From: Gilvimarinus sp. DA14
GTDB lineage: Bacteria > Pseudomonadota > Gammaproteobacteria > Pseudomonadales > Cellvibrionaceae
Assembly: GCF_024204685.1 (NCBI RefSeq)
Contig: NZ_CP100350.1
Coordinates: 1,364,001-1,428,000, forward strand
Length of the DNA: 64,000 bases
Direction of reading: 5' to 3'
Part shown: piece after piece, positions 26,211-34,380 of the stretch
Layout of the letters: each line of letters begins with the position of its first letter
How positions within the stretch are numbered: the stretch's first letter is position 1
Position numbers and translations under genes: made by a program
Notes under the pieces: generated by a model
What the model saw: the letters and a program-made list of their open reading frames with translations, nothing else
Database searches by the model: none
What the model was told of the DNA's origin: nothing

Positions 26211-27118
26211 TGGTATTCATCCTGTACATCTATTAAGCGCTGGGCTCGCTTGGCCACAGCGGGCCAGCCCATACGCTGGCAAAAATCGGTAAAAGCTAAG
26301 ATATCCGGCACGCGACGGGATATATCGTTGCGTTCGCTTATCAGCGCCAAATCTGCTTTGAGAGTGACCAGTGACAATGCTAGCTCTATCTGCGGGGTAA
26401 ACTGCGCTACTTTAACAGCCAAGGTACGAGCACCGCGAATGGGAAAATCCGCAATCTGCTGTGGATTTTGCAACAATTGCTGCAAACTCCGCCCCTGGTT
26501 TAAGAGCGCGGCGGCGGTTTTAAGGCCCACTCCGGGGACCCCGGCAATGTCGTCAGAGGGGTCACCCACCAGTGCCTGTAAGTCGGCCATCTGCGCAGAT
26601 GACACTCCGAATCGGGTTTCGATATCAGCCAGGTAGTGCTTTCTATCGCCGCTGTAATCCCACAAAAAGTCCTGCTCCCGGGTCAGAACTTGCCCCAGGT
26701 CTTTATCGCGGCTGAGCAGCGCAATAGCCCCCTCGTCCGCCGCACAATCACGATAGAGACTGGCGAGTAAATCATCGGCTTCGTAGGCATCACTGGCGAA
26801 GGTGCGCAAACCCAACAATTGCGTGGCCGTTTTGCAGGCCTCTAATTGAAAGGCCAGTGCCTCGTCGGGCAGCGCCCTGGAGGCCTTGTAGTCGGGCGAG
26901 AGTTGATGGCGAAAACCAGACCCCAGGCTCTCATCAAAACAGGCGGCCACCCAGCGGGGGTTGTGCCGTTCCATAAAGCCCAGTAAAAAGTTGGTATAGC
27001 CGTAGACCGTTTCGGTGGAATAGCCATTGTCTTGGCAAAACCAATTGGGCGGCATAGAAAAATAATAGCGGAAAATGTAGATAGAGGCGTCTATCAGACA
27101 CACCGGGGCGAGACTCAA
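26207..27118 (-). CDS. 5'-3' exonuclease/flap endonuclease (Pol I N-domain type)
   Basis: A 303-residue protein of the FEN family: N-terminal CLIDASIYIFRYYF with a metal-binding Asp, AYEADDLLASLYRD with the acidic cluster, LLSRDKDLGQVL, and helix-hairpin-helix VGDPSDDIAGVPGVGLKTAAALL. It is a stand-alone homologue of the DNA polymerase I 5'-nuclease domain, longer than E. coli ExoIX/Xni (251). It probably trims flaps in DNA repair or replication. It overlaps both neighbours by 4 bp, in the operon with epmC and pdxB. Confidence 0.9.
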   Translation of the reverse strand: MSLAPVCLIDASIYIFRYYFSMPPNWFCQDNGYSTETVYGYTNFLLGFMERHNPRWVAACFDESLGSGFRHQLSPDYKASRALPDEALAFQLEACKTATQLLGLRTFASDAYEADDLLASLYRDCAADEGAIALLSRDKDLGQVLTREQDFLWDYSGDRKHYLADIETRFGVSSAQMADLQALVGDPSDDIAGVPGVGLKTAAALLNQGRSLQQLLQNPQQIADFPIRGARTLAVKVAQFTPQIELALSLVTLKADLALISERNDISRRVPDILAFTDFCQRMGWPAVAKRAQRLIDVQDEYQ

Positions 27119-27684
27119 AGCTTATCCCTCGCAAAGCTCCCGCTGCTTTCAAACAGCCACGGCAGGTCTACTCCCGGCCGGTAAAAATTTAACAGAGCCT
27201 GGGTAAAGCGCGCGGCGCGCGGCGCCAACCCCTGCTGATTCAAATGCTGGAGCTGACTGAAAATGGCGTCTTTAAATTCCTCTGAGGGCCCCAGGCCGAG
27301 ATTAAGGTTGTCGGCACTGACCCGAAACTGGAAAACGGCGGCCGCCGAAAATACCCACTCCAGCGCCTGGGGCCTGGCTTCAACCCGCTCAAACTCGGCC
27401 TGCTGCTCCGCACTGCGCCCATCCGGCGCATACCAGTAACCGTAATCCTCCTGTTTGCGGCGCTCGAGCCCGGCGACACACCAGTGAGCGACCTCGTGCA
27501 GCGCACTGGCAAAGTAATCGTGGCTAAAGAAAATTTTGGCCGGCTGGCCTTTGCCTGCCGGCGTGTAAAGCGGCTCACTCGCGCCGCCGATCAGGCAGGT
27601 GGCTTCATCGCGTTCGAAACACTCATTAAAGATTCGAATTAAATCGCGGCAATCATGGCTAACTTGGGGGACAAAAGCAGTCAA
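27115..27684 (-). CDS. epmC: Elongation factor P hydroxylase
   Basis: A 189-residue protein matching EpmC/YfcM. Motifs are YFASALHEVAHWCVAGLERRK with a metal-binding HExxH, DYGYWYAPDGRSAEQQ and PQALEWVFS. EpmC hydroxylates the beta-lysylated lysine of EF-P, the last step after EpmA and EpmB. The start is a TTG at 27684 with no clear Shine-Dalgarno sequence; no better in-frame start lies before the conserved region, so this start is provisional. It is the first gene of a three-gene overlapping operon. Confidence 0.9.
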   Translation of the reverse strand: MTAFVPQVSHDCRDLIRIFNECFERDEATCLIGGASEPLYTPAGKGQPAKIFFSHDYFASALHEVAHWCVAGLERRKQEDYGYWYAPDGRSAEQQAEFERVEARPQALEWVFSAAAVFQFRVSADNLNLGLGPSEEFKDAIFSQLQHLNQQGLAPRAARFTQALLNFYRPGVDLPWLFESSGSFARDKL

Positions 27685-27887
27685 AATCTAAAACTCGTTC
27701 GCGCTTTGCTGAGCGCTTTGGGTAAACGTCAAATCTGTTCGCGGGCAAGCAGCGGAAAAATTGCATCACAGGTATTGTGCTACGACTGTTTAGCATATAC
27801 CTTATGTAGTGATGGCGCGAAATTTTCCGGCTAGCCTTCCCGACGCCGCCTTCGGCGATGTCATCGGCCTCATCCAGGAGGTGTATT

Positions 27888-28583
27888 ATGAAGACCCCCA
27901 CTAAAAGCCACAACGACAATGTCGTGGACTTTTTCTCTGGCAAATCTTACCGCGAGCTACACGACGAGCGTTTTATTCGCCTGTCGGCTGAGCTGGACGG
28001 CCTGGAAATGCTCTACTCCAACGAGAGCAACCCCGACAAACTGTTTAGCCTCAAGGTGCTCGCCTGGGGTTTACGCGCCAACGGCGAAGTGGTCGGCCTG
28101 GTACCCTGGCTCAACGACATTGTGGCCTGCACCGATGTATTCGACCCGCTCAACGGTCAGTGGGAGGGATACTACGATGCAGGAATCGACGAAGTATTTT
28201 TCGACGCTCCCATGCACAAAATCATCGAGCTGGAAACCGCCGCCGAATACTACGAACTTGAGTGCGACAATGACGACGACGTAGTGCAAGAGTTGCCGGA
28301 CACCATTGGCACTCACGCGGTGCTCGCCAATGAAACCACCCATCAATTAACCCTGGTGGAGGTGGTCAGCTGGCGCCTACTGCACGACGGCAACATCTAC
28401 GGCATGCTTACCGATGCCAGTAAAGTCAGCAGCACGCCGGTACTGCCGGGTGATGACTGTCTCTACCCGGCGCAGTTAAACGACGAATTTCGTTACTTTT
28501 TCCAGCACCAGATTGCCAACAAAATCAAAGCCGAAGACCCGGAAGCCCTGGCAGCCATTTCCATGTTAGTGGACGAAAGTTAA
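27888..28583 (+). CDS. Conserved acidic protein, unknown function
   Basis: A 231-residue soluble acidic protein. The ATG at 27888 has a near-perfect AGGAGGTG seven bases upstream, so expression is probably strong; the longer frame from 27858 is not needed. Visible blocks are DNVVDFFSGKSYRELHDERF, SLKVLAWGLRANGEVVGLVPW and EVVSWRLLHDGNIYGMLTD, the latter two looking like an internal duplication of one motif (xxLxWxLxxNGxxxGLxx). No known domain is recognised. Confidence 0.8.
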   Translation: MKTPTKSHNDNVVDFFSGKSYRELHDERFIRLSAELDGLEMLYSNESNPDKLFSLKVLAWGLRANGEVVGLVPWLNDIVACTDVFDPLNGQWEGYYDAGIDEVFFDAPMHKIIELETAAEYYELECDNDDDVVQELPDTIGTHAVLANETTHQLTLVEVVSWRLLHDGNIYGMLTDASKVSSTPVLPGDDCLYPAQLNDEFRYFFQHQIANKIKAEDPEALAAISMLVDES

Positions 28584-28601
28584 GGACCTTAAACACTTAA
28601 C

Positions 28602-28844
28602 CTACTCTTCTTTTTGCAGCCGAATGGTGTAGCTATATGCACCTTCGGCCTCGCTCTGCTCGATCAACTCATGCCCTAAAAACAAACAAAATTTGGGAAT
28701 ATCCCTAGTGGTGGAAGGGTCCGTGGCTTTCACTTCAATCACCTGCCCGGCCGCCATCGAGCGCACCGCCTGATGCAGCATCATCACAGGTTCGGGACAA
28801 AGCAAACCACTAGTGTCTAAAAAATTATCAATCTGTTGTTTCAT
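28602..28844 (-). CDS. tusA: Sulfurtransferase TusA
   Basis: An 80-residue TusA/SirA family protein with the active-site motif LLCPEPVM, catalytic Cys16. It relays sulfur from IscS to TusBCD for 2-thiouridine in tRNA, and to molybdenum cofactor synthesis. The ATG overlaps the TGA of an upstream small frame (ATGA) and lacks a clear Shine-Dalgarno sequence of its own, which suggests coupled translation. A 13 bp inverted repeat lies in the leader. The nearest neighbour is a convergent gene ending 18 bp away. Confidence 0.95.
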   Translation of the reverse strand: MKQQIDNFLDTSGLLCPEPVMMLHQAVRSMAAGQVIEVKATDPSTTRDIPKFCLFLGHELIEQSEAEGAYSYTIRLQKEE

Positions 28845-28942
28845 AGCGTCAGATCATCTATTAATACGCGGCTGGACAGGGCAACCGTTGCTAAACTCAC
28901 AGTGATGCAACTTGCACTGTTGCCCTGTCCAACCCTCTTCAT
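28841..28942 (-). CDS. Candidate 33-codon upstream ORF coupled to tusA
   Basis: A small frame beginning [12 protein letters not shown] and ending RVLIDDLTL. Its stop codon TGA shares two bases with the tusA ATG. It could also start further upstream (frame open to 29041). It spans both arms of the inverted repeat at 28873-28931. No Shine-Dalgarno sequence is obvious for it, so it may be a chance frame. The ATGA overlap with a gene lacking its own ribosome site is the only support. Confidence 0.25.
   Translation of the reverse strand: MKRVGQGNSASCITVSLATVALSSRVLIDDLTL
28873..28931 (-). promoter_or_regulatory. 13 bp inverted repeat in the tusA leader
   Basis: Arms at 28873-28885 (TGGACAGGGCAAC) and 28919-28931 (GTTGCCCTGTCCA) are perfectly complementary with a 33 bp loop. 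The position, about 30-90 bp upstream of tusA and about 95-150 bp upstream of the divergent 29024 gene, suits an operator or a transcript hairpin. There is no T run, so it is not a terminator. Confidence 0.5.
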
Positions 28943-29023
28943 ATAAAACAGCGACGAGTTGTAGAACACCGCCAGGTGTGCGTTTTCATGGCGTAGCGCG
29001 TCTTTGACGCGGGAGTCTGTATC

Positions 29024-29383
29024 ATGCCATCGCTGTATCAAAGCTCAACCGAAACGTCCGTATCCATATCCGGGCTCTACAGTCAGACCCTGCAACTGAC
29101 AGCCATCATGCTGCGTGAATCCGAGCCCGCCCTCGCGCGTTCGCTGAACGAGCTGGTGCACGTACAGGATCCACATGCAGATCACCCCATTGACGGCTAT
29201 TTACTCTTCGACAGTCTGGGCGCTGAACAAATCGGCAAAATAATCGCTTCCCTCACGTCTATTGGCAACAGCTGGCTTGCCGCGCCTAGCCACTCCCCCA
29301 GCTCCATGCGCTCGATGCAAGCCCTGCTTAAAGAATGGATTGAGCTTGCTGAGTGGCTGATCAAACACGGTGAAATACATTAG
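29024..29383 (+). CDS. Hypothetical small protein
   Basis: A 119-residue mostly helical soluble protein with no recognised domain. It has Ser-rich patches at both ends (ESSTETSVSIS-like N-terminus, SHSPSSMRSMQ in the C-terminal part). The ATG at 29024 lies in a weak context. The stop codon sits in an ATTAGTGTT sequence that resembles the end of the palindromic element next to it, so the C-terminus may have been set by that element. Coding status is likely but not certain. Confidence 0.55.
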   Translation: MPSLYQSSTETSVSISGLYSQTLQLTAIMLRESEPALARSLNELVHVQDPHADHPIDGYLLFDSLGAEQIGKIIASLTSIGNSWLAAPSHSPSSMRSMQALLKEWIELAEWLIKHGEIH

Positions 29384-29393
29384 TGTTCATAGC

Positions 29394-29668
29394 CCCTAGG
29401 GCCTGTTAACACTAATTAGATGCAGCCTGTTGCGACTAAAAATTTGCCAAGCAAGGCGCGAGGAGAGTGGTTTGGTAACTCCAAATGAACGACGAGCAAC
29501 GCAGAGTGGCGGATTTTTAGCCGCAACCCGAAGGGCTGGAGCCAGTTTTATCCCCAGCGTTGTTGCCGATCGCTTATTTGGAATAACCAAACTTCGCTCA
29601 CGGCGCCTAGCTGGAAACAAAAGTGGCTTCCAGCAGGCGCATCTAATTAGTGTTAGCAGGCCCTAGGG
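29394..29668. mobile_element. MITE-like palindromic repeat element, 275 bp
   Basis: The two ends form 30 bp terminal inverted repeats (29394-29423 and 29639-29668) differing at one position, each beginning CCCTAGGGCCTG or its complement and running through CTAATTAGATGC. Inside are further nested inverted matches: GTTGCG-CTAAAAAT at 29429-29443 against 29511-29527, and CCAAAT…GCAACGC against its complement near 29560-29581. No transposase is encoded. Short frames on both strands give similar peptides ending HLISV(N/S)RP because of the symmetry; they are by-products. The left flank (29381-29400) resembles the right end in direct orientation (17 of 21 bases). Confidence 0.75.
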
Positions 29669-29760
29669 TCTTTCGCCGTGACGGTTTTGCGTTACAATAA
29701 AAGTTCAGGCGCCATTGTATCGGACGCGCGCCTAAACCGGTATTAAAGGCAAGCCCAGCA

Positions 29761-30042
29761 ATGATCTACGTTTTGGTTGAAAGACACATCGCCGACGGTA
29801 TGGAAGGCAATTACGACTTAGCCGCACAACAGGCGCTGGAGGCGGCGCACCGAGCTCCGGGGTTTATCAACGGCGAAACGTTGGAAGACATACAAAGACC
29901 CAACCACCGCTATCTGTTGTCTAAGTGGCGCTCACTGCACGACTGGAAACAGTGGTACTACAGTGACGAGCGCCACGAAACGCTGAACCAGCTTAATCCC
30001 ACGCTCGCCGACTTTGAGAAAATCACCCTACTGAAAAAGTAA
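29761..30042 (+). CDS. Antibiotic biosynthesis monooxygenase (ABM) domain protein
   Basis: A 93-residue single-domain protein of the dimeric alpha-beta barrel ABM fold. It starts MIYVLVERHIADGMEGNY, continues AHRAPGFINGETLED and RYLLSKWRSLHDWKQWYYSDER. Such proteins include heme-degrading and quinol monooxygenases as well as uncharacterised oxidative-stress proteins; the residues seen do not decide. A TACAAT -10-like box lies at about 29693, just outside the palindromic element. It abuts convergent rlmM with no gap. Confidence 0.85.
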   Translation: MIYVLVERHIADGMEGNYDLAAQQALEAAHRAPGFINGETLEDIQRPNHRYLLSKWRSLHDWKQWYYSDERHETLNQLNPTLADFEKITLLKK

Positions 30043-31095
30043 TCAGCCTGTCACGCGAATATGCCCGGTGATTTCTTCGCGGTCATGGTACAGCTGGCGA
30101 AATGCTAGCTGTACATTCAGCTCATTCTCGGCAAACAGTTCTTGCAAACGCTGTCGCAGCTTAACGACCTCAGCGTAACGTTGCTTCATGGGCAGCTTTA
30201 AATTAAACACAGCCTCGCGAAACTGGCCCTGTACCGCCCGCTCACCAATCATTTGCGCCACGCGAGCGGGCTTATCGGCAATATCACACACCAGCCAGTC
30301 CACCGGCTTTTTAGGCTGGTAAACGAACCCATCCACCACATGATGCTTCACCTGGCCGGTTTCCATCAGCGACTCTGCCATGGGGCCATTATCGACCGCA
30401 TCGACAAACATGCCGCGATTGACCAACTGCCAGGTCCAGCCGCCGGGTGCAGCCCCCAGATCGATACCACGCATTCCCCCGGCCAGGCGCTCCTCCCACT
30501 CGACTGCAGGAATAAAATGATGCCATGCCTCTTCCAGCTTTAATGTCGCACGACTGGGCGCCTGCGATGGCTGACGCAGCCGCGGTATGCCCATCGCCCA
30601 GCGGGCGCTGTTTGCCACGGGAGAAACGCCCACCAGCGCTTCGGCTCCTGACAGGAACAATAAATGCAAACGCAATGGGCTGCTGGCCCTAAGTAACGAA
30701 CGCGCTTTTAAACCCTGAGCAAAAGGTCTGCTGAATTTTTTACTCAAGGCAGAGAGGGACTTGCCCTCGTTGGTATCAAGGGTTTCGCTCCACCAATCGG
30801 CGCAGCTGGGCAGTTTTTCAACTTCTGCCAGTAGCGGGGTCAATCGATCTTTGGGGTCAGGCAATGCCACCGCCTGACCGGCAAACCACTGGCGAGTAAA
30901 AATTAAGCTGGCAAAATCCAGCTCGCGTATTAACTGGTAAGCGCCTTCCGGCTCGTGCGTGACATAGGTCACCAAGGCGGTGCCGGGTTCGGCCTTACTG
31001 TAGCCAAAAAAACCGGTGGCATTCGCCAGGTCGGTAATCTCGGCGGCGCACTCTTTTTCAAAGCCCGGACGACAGTGCAAATACAGGTGGTTCAC
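30043..31095 (-). CDS. rlmM: 23S rRNA 2'-O-ribose C2498 methyltransferase
   Basis: A 350-residue protein (E. coli 366). It has an N-terminal THUMP-like region with LYLHCRPGFEKECAAEI, and a C-terminal Rossmann-fold methyltransferase with GIDLGAAPGGWTWQLV, DWLVCDIADKP and FNLKLPMKQRYAEV. It methylates C2498 in the peptidyl transferase centre. Its start overlaps the upstream hydrolase gene by 4 bp, in a yheU-hydrolase-rlmM operon. Confidence 0.96.
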   Translation of the reverse strand: MNHLYLHCRPGFEKECAAEITDLANATGFFGYSKAEPGTALVTYVTHEPEGAYQLIRELDFASLIFTRQWFAGQAVALPDPKDRLTPLLAEVEKLPSCADWWSETLDTNEGKSLSALSKKFSRPFAQGLKARSLLRASSPLRLHLLFLSGAEALVGVSPVANSARWAMGIPRLRQPSQAPSRATLKLEEAWHHFIPAVEWEERLAGGMRGIDLGAAPGGWTWQLVNRGMFVDAVDNGPMAESLMETGQVKHHVVDGFVYQPKKPVDWLVCDIADKPARVAQMIGERAVQGQFREAVFNLKLPMKQRYAEVVKLRQRLQELFAENELNVQLAFRQLYHDREEITGHIRVTG

Positions 31096-31721
31096 AAACC
31101 TTCTCCCGTTAACATAAAGTTGGCGCTTAAGTGCGCGGCGGTTTGAATGTGGGCTTGATGGGTAAAACCGCTTTTAACCCGCGGTTTCAAGTCGTGGTCA
31201 CCATCTTCGAGCCAGTGAATACTGACATTCGGCGCCAATGAATAGCCTGCCACTTCATCGCGGCAACCCAGCTTATCGCGACTGCCCTGAATAATTAGCA
31301 CTGGAGAGCCCGGCTTTTGCAACGGTTCCAGGCGCAGCTTGTCTGGCTTGGCCGGCGGGTGAAAGGGATAACCCAGACAAATAACCCCCGCCTGCTGGCG
31401 CTCATTATTCAAAGTCGCCGCCATGCGCCCCCCCATGGATTTACCGCCAATAAATACCCGCTCGTTTGCCAGTTTATCGAGCACTGTGTGCCAAGCATCC
31501 AAAAGTACAGGCTGGCGATCGGGTGGGCGCTTTTTGCCGCTGCGACGACGCTCTTGCATATATGGGAATTCAAAACGGCACACACTCACCCCGGCCGCCA
31601 GCAGCGCGCTGCTAAATTGGTTCATAAATTCACTGTCCATAGGCGCGCCCGCACCATGGGCAAGGGCGAGTACGGGCGCTGCGGGGGCGGCACGCTCTAA
31701 TAATAAATCTAACTCAGCCAT
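31092..31721 (-). CDS. Alpha/beta hydrolase (KAT/TEX30-like, dienelactone hydrolase-like)
   Basis: A 209-residue alpha/beta hydrolase. The nucleophile elbow is FIGGKSMGGRMA with the catalytic Ser; the acid is likely in IQGSRDKLG and the His in EDGDHDLKPR. The N-terminal ALAHGAGAPMDSEFM carries the oxyanion-hole glycine, and the layout matches the conserved bacterial family related to human TEX30. Substrate unknown. It overlaps yheU by 8 bp and rlmM by 4 bp, so is translated from the same transcript. Confidence 0.88.
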   Translation of the reverse strand: MAELDLLLERAAPAAPVLALAHGAGAPMDSEFMNQFSSALLAAGVSVCRFEFPYMQERRRSGKKRPPDRQPVLLDAWHTVLDKLANERVFIGGKSMGGRMAATLNNERQQAGVICLGYPFHPPAKPDKLRLEPLQKPGSPVLIIQGSRDKLGCRDEVAGYSLAPNVSIHWLEDGDHDLKPRVKSGFTHQAHIQTAAHLSANFMLTGEGL

Positions 31722-31950
31722 TCATCAGCCCCATGGCCTCGGCTTCGCGCTTAGCAACCAGACTGGTGGTTTCCAATGCCGGGTCAAATACAATCACCAC
31801 CTCGCCGCGTTTTAGCTGTTCGAGCAATTGTGCCACCTTGGTGGCAAGATCAATTTCCCGCTCACCGTAATCCGTGCCCTCGCGGGTAATAAATTCTTCT
31901 AACAGTGCCTGTAGAGTACTTTGGGGTAAATGCTGGTAAGGAATGATCAT
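31714..31950 (-). CDS. yheU: YheU family protein (UPF0270)
   Basis: A 78-residue protein with the YheU pattern: MIIPYQHLPQSTLQALLEEF, TREGTDYGE, VVIVFDPALETTSLV. The family is small, cytosolic and of unknown function, and in many gammaproteobacteria it is found beside an alpha/beta hydrolase, as here. It is the first gene of the operon. Confidence 0.93.
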   Translation of the reverse strand: MIIPYQHLPQSTLQALLEEFITREGTDYGEREIDLATKVAQLLEQLKRGEVVIVFDPALETTSLVAKREAEAMGLMNG

Positions 31951-32056
31951 ACTCGCCTATGATAAGGTTGTGCCTTGATGCCTTTTCCCGGCCCGGCAGA
32001 AATCAAGCTCGGTCACCGGGCAGTATGTAGCCACTGAACAACAATAAGGAAACCCT

Positions 32057-32593
32057 GTGAACCAGTATCTCGTTCTTACCGTTATCAGCGACGACCGCCC
32101 CGGGGTGGTACAAAAACTGGCCAAAGTGATCAGTGACCATCACGGCAACTGGCTTGAGAGCCGGATGTCGCACCTGGCGGGAAAATTTGCGGGTATTCTA
32201 CAGGTTGGGGTCGCTGAGGAACATCGCCAGGCTTTGCAACAAGCTCTCAAGGCATTATCCAAGGATGGCTTACAGGTCGTGGCAGAACCGGCCAACCCCG
32301 GTGCTGCGGGGCAATATCAAGAGTTTCACTTTAGCGTAGTGGGAGCGGATCGTACCGGTATTGTGGCCGAGATTTCCCAGGCTTTTGCCGAGCGCAATAT
32401 CAGCGTAGATGAACTGGAAACCGACACCTCCAGCATGCCCTGGTCCGGCGAGCCTATGTTCGAAGCCACGGGGATTATTCATGTACCTGCCGGTGTCAAC
32501 CTAAACGATCTGTACGACAATCTGGATCTGATTGCCGATGAGCTCGCCATAGACGTACGCCTGGAAACGCCACCGGAATCACAGACCGCCTAA
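32057..32593 (+). CDS. gcvR: Glycine cleavage system transcriptional repressor-like ACT protein
   Basis: A 178-residue protein made of two ACT domains: QYLVLTVISDDRPGVVQKLA near residues 3-22 and FHFSVVGADRTGIVAEISQAF near residues 92-112. This is the GcvR architecture. In E. coli GcvR binds glycine and antagonises GcvA at the gcvTHP promoter. No gcv genes are in the window, so the role is inferred from family. Its end overlaps the convergent VIT gene by 15 bp. Confidence 0.88.
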   Translation: MNQYLVLTVISDDRPGVVQKLAKVISDHHGNWLESRMSHLAGKFAGILQVGVAEEHRQALQQALKALSKDGLQVVAEPANPGAAGQYQEFHFSVVGADRTGIVAEISQAFAERNISVDELETDTSSMPWSGEPMFEATGIIHVPAGVNLNDLYDNLDLIADELAIDVRLETPPESQTA

Positions 32594-33334
32594 CAGGTGC
32601 CCAACCCAGTAGGCAAGCATAGCCGCTCCGCCGCCGACGGCCAGCGTTTCCAAAGCTGACCACACGGGGGAGCGTTTCACCTGCGCCCCTTTAATTGCGC
32701 CAACGACTACAAAACCCACCAGTGTAAGCGCAACGCTCAAACCATAGGGCTCAGCAGAAACAGAGGGAATGAGCGCACCGATACAAAATGGCAGCAAGGG
32801 CAGCGCACCCAACAACACGAAAGCGATAAAAGTGACCCCGCCCGCATGCAGAGGTTTTTGATTCTGTAGCGACAGACCGTGCTCATCCTGCAGCATTGTA
32901 TTTACCCAAAGCTGCCGATCGCGGGTAATGGTGGTCACAATATCTTCTAGCTGTGCCCCGGAAAACCCCTTGGCCGCAAATATTTGTCGCACCTCCTCTC
33001 GCTCCCCCTCAGGATAGAGGCGAATTTCTTCGTACTCCTCACGGCGAGTTTTTTCTTTAAGCTGATTGTCCGCCCGCACCCCCAAATAGTTACTGGCCCC
33101 CATGCTAAAACCGTCAGCGAGTAAATTGGCAGCGCCCAAAATAATCACTACAGCTGGTGATAACCCAGCACCTGCCACACCCGCTACAATGGCGAAGGTG
33201 GTGATCAATCCATCCGTCGCGCCGTAGATAAAATCGCGCAGATAGCTATTGCCCGGCCCATCGGATAAACGACGGGCAATAGCGTGTGGTTGATGTAGAC
33301 GGATTAACTCCGCCTTAGTGCGAGTACTGGACAT
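32579..33334 (-). CDS. VIT1/CCC1 family transporter
   Basis: A 251-residue membrane protein with five predicted membrane helices. The VIT motif is in YLRDFIYGATDGLITTFAIVAG and ILGAANLLADGFSMGASNYLG, and a hydrophilic cytoplasmic domain lies between helices 2 and 3. Relatives move Fe2+ or Mn2+ out of the cytosol. Bacterial members are probable exporters, so metal detoxification is the best guess. Confidence 0.92.
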   Translation of the reverse strand: MSSTRTKAELIRLHQPHAIARRLSDGPGNSYLRDFIYGATDGLITTFAIVAGVAGAGLSPAVVIILGAANLLADGFSMGASNYLGVRADNQLKEKTRREEYEEIRLYPEGEREEVRQIFAAKGFSGAQLEDIVTTITRDRQLWVNTMLQDEHGLSLQNQKPLHAGGVTFIAFVLLGALPLLPFCIGALIPSVSAEPYGLSVALTLVGFVVVGAIKGAQVKRSPVWSALETLAVGGGAAMLAYWVGHLLGGL

Positions 33335-33402
33335 AGCGCTCCCTTTTACGCTAAGTATTGTGCAGTAAAACTAATAAGGCCAGTAGCCGAGGAATATGTC
33401 AC

Positions 33403-34365
33403 ATGAGCCGTAGCAATCCTTCCCGAGCAGGAGTATCTCCGCGCAGGGGCGCAACTAGGCACAAGCCTTTATCGGTTTTCTTTGTGATGACGTTGCTATG
33501 TGTTTTAGCGTCGTTGAGCCAGGCTCAGGAGCTCGCCCCCAGGGCTTATTGGCCCGCGCCCGATGGTACTAATGTTGTGGTTTTAAGTTACCAGCATTCC
33601 CAGGGAAATGTATTGGCCGACGCCTCTACCCCTATCACAGGCGCTGAAGCCAAACTCGACTTTTTATCACTCACCTACCAGCGCACATTCAATCTGCTCG
33701 GGCGTACAGGCAATCTGCAACTTAACACGCCTTTTGTCAGCGGCGAAGCACACGCCGATATCAATAATGAATTTAAACGGCGTTCAATTACGGCCGCCGC
33801 CGACCCGCGTGCACGTCTGGCCATCAATTTAGTAGGCGCTCCCAGTATGGACAGAGACGATTTCCGCTTACTGGTAGCAAACCCGGAGTTAATTGTCGGC
33901 GCCAGTATGTTAGTCAGCATTCCCACCGGAGAATATGATGGCGACCGGCTATTCAACGCAGGAAGCAACCGTTGGGCGGTAAAACCAGCGCTCGGGGCTA
34001 TCCTGCCTCTGGATAATCGCTGGCTACTCGAAGGAGAGATCGGAGCCTGGTTTTACCAGGACAACGATGACTTTTCAGGCCAAACTCGTAGCCAAGAGCC
34101 CCTGTTATCATCGGAGTTTCATCTGGTTCATGTGCTGCAAAGCGGTACTTGGATTTCTTTTGATATCAACTGGTATCAGGGCGGGGCGGCGCAAGTAGGC
34201 GCGGGGCCGAAACAGACAGAGCTAAAAAATTCGCGCGCGGGCTTGACCTTTCTCAAGCCCCTGGCGAAACAGCACGCCATTCGCGGCGCCTACAGTACGG
34301 CCGTTGAATCAACCATTGCCGGGCAGTTTGACAGCCTTAGTCTGAGCTATATGTATATCTGGTGA
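33403..34365 (+). CDS. Outer membrane protein of the phenol MetA-pathway family
   Basis: A 320-residue precursor. A basic N-terminus precedes a hydrophobic segment (LSVFFVMTLLCVLASLSQAQ) with cleavage likely after SQA, so the signal peptide is unusually long. The mature part alternates beta-strand patterns and ends SLSYMYIW, an outer membrane C-terminal aromatic motif. It resembles the Phenol_MetA_deg (PF13557) transporter-like family of unknown substrate. The ATG at 33403 has GAGGA nine bases upstream and is preferred over 33358. It runs convergent to the nitrate reductase gene, 15 bp away. Confidence 0.82.
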   Translation: MSRSNPSRAGVSPRRGATRHKPLSVFFVMTLLCVLASLSQAQELAPRAYWPAPDGTNVVVLSYQHSQGNVLADASTPITGAEAKLDFLSLTYQRTFNLLGRTGNLQLNTPFVSGEAHADINNEFKRRSITAAADPRARLAINLVGAPSMDRDDFRLLVANPELIVGASMLVSIPTGEYDGDRLFNAGSNRWAVKPALGAILPLDNRWLLEGEIGAWFYQDNDDFSGQTRSQEPLLSSEFHLVHVLQSGTWISFDINWYQGGAAQVGAGPKQTELKNSRAGLTFLKPLAKQHAIRGAYSTAVESTIAGQFDSLSLSYMYIW

Positions 34366-34380
34366 AACGCTTACAGCAAA

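Noticed and set aside
29396-29666. Two frames (74 and 78 codons) on opposite strands of the palindromic element
   Set aside because: The peptides resemble each other only because the DNA is an inverted repeat; typical spurious ORFs of a MITE-like element.
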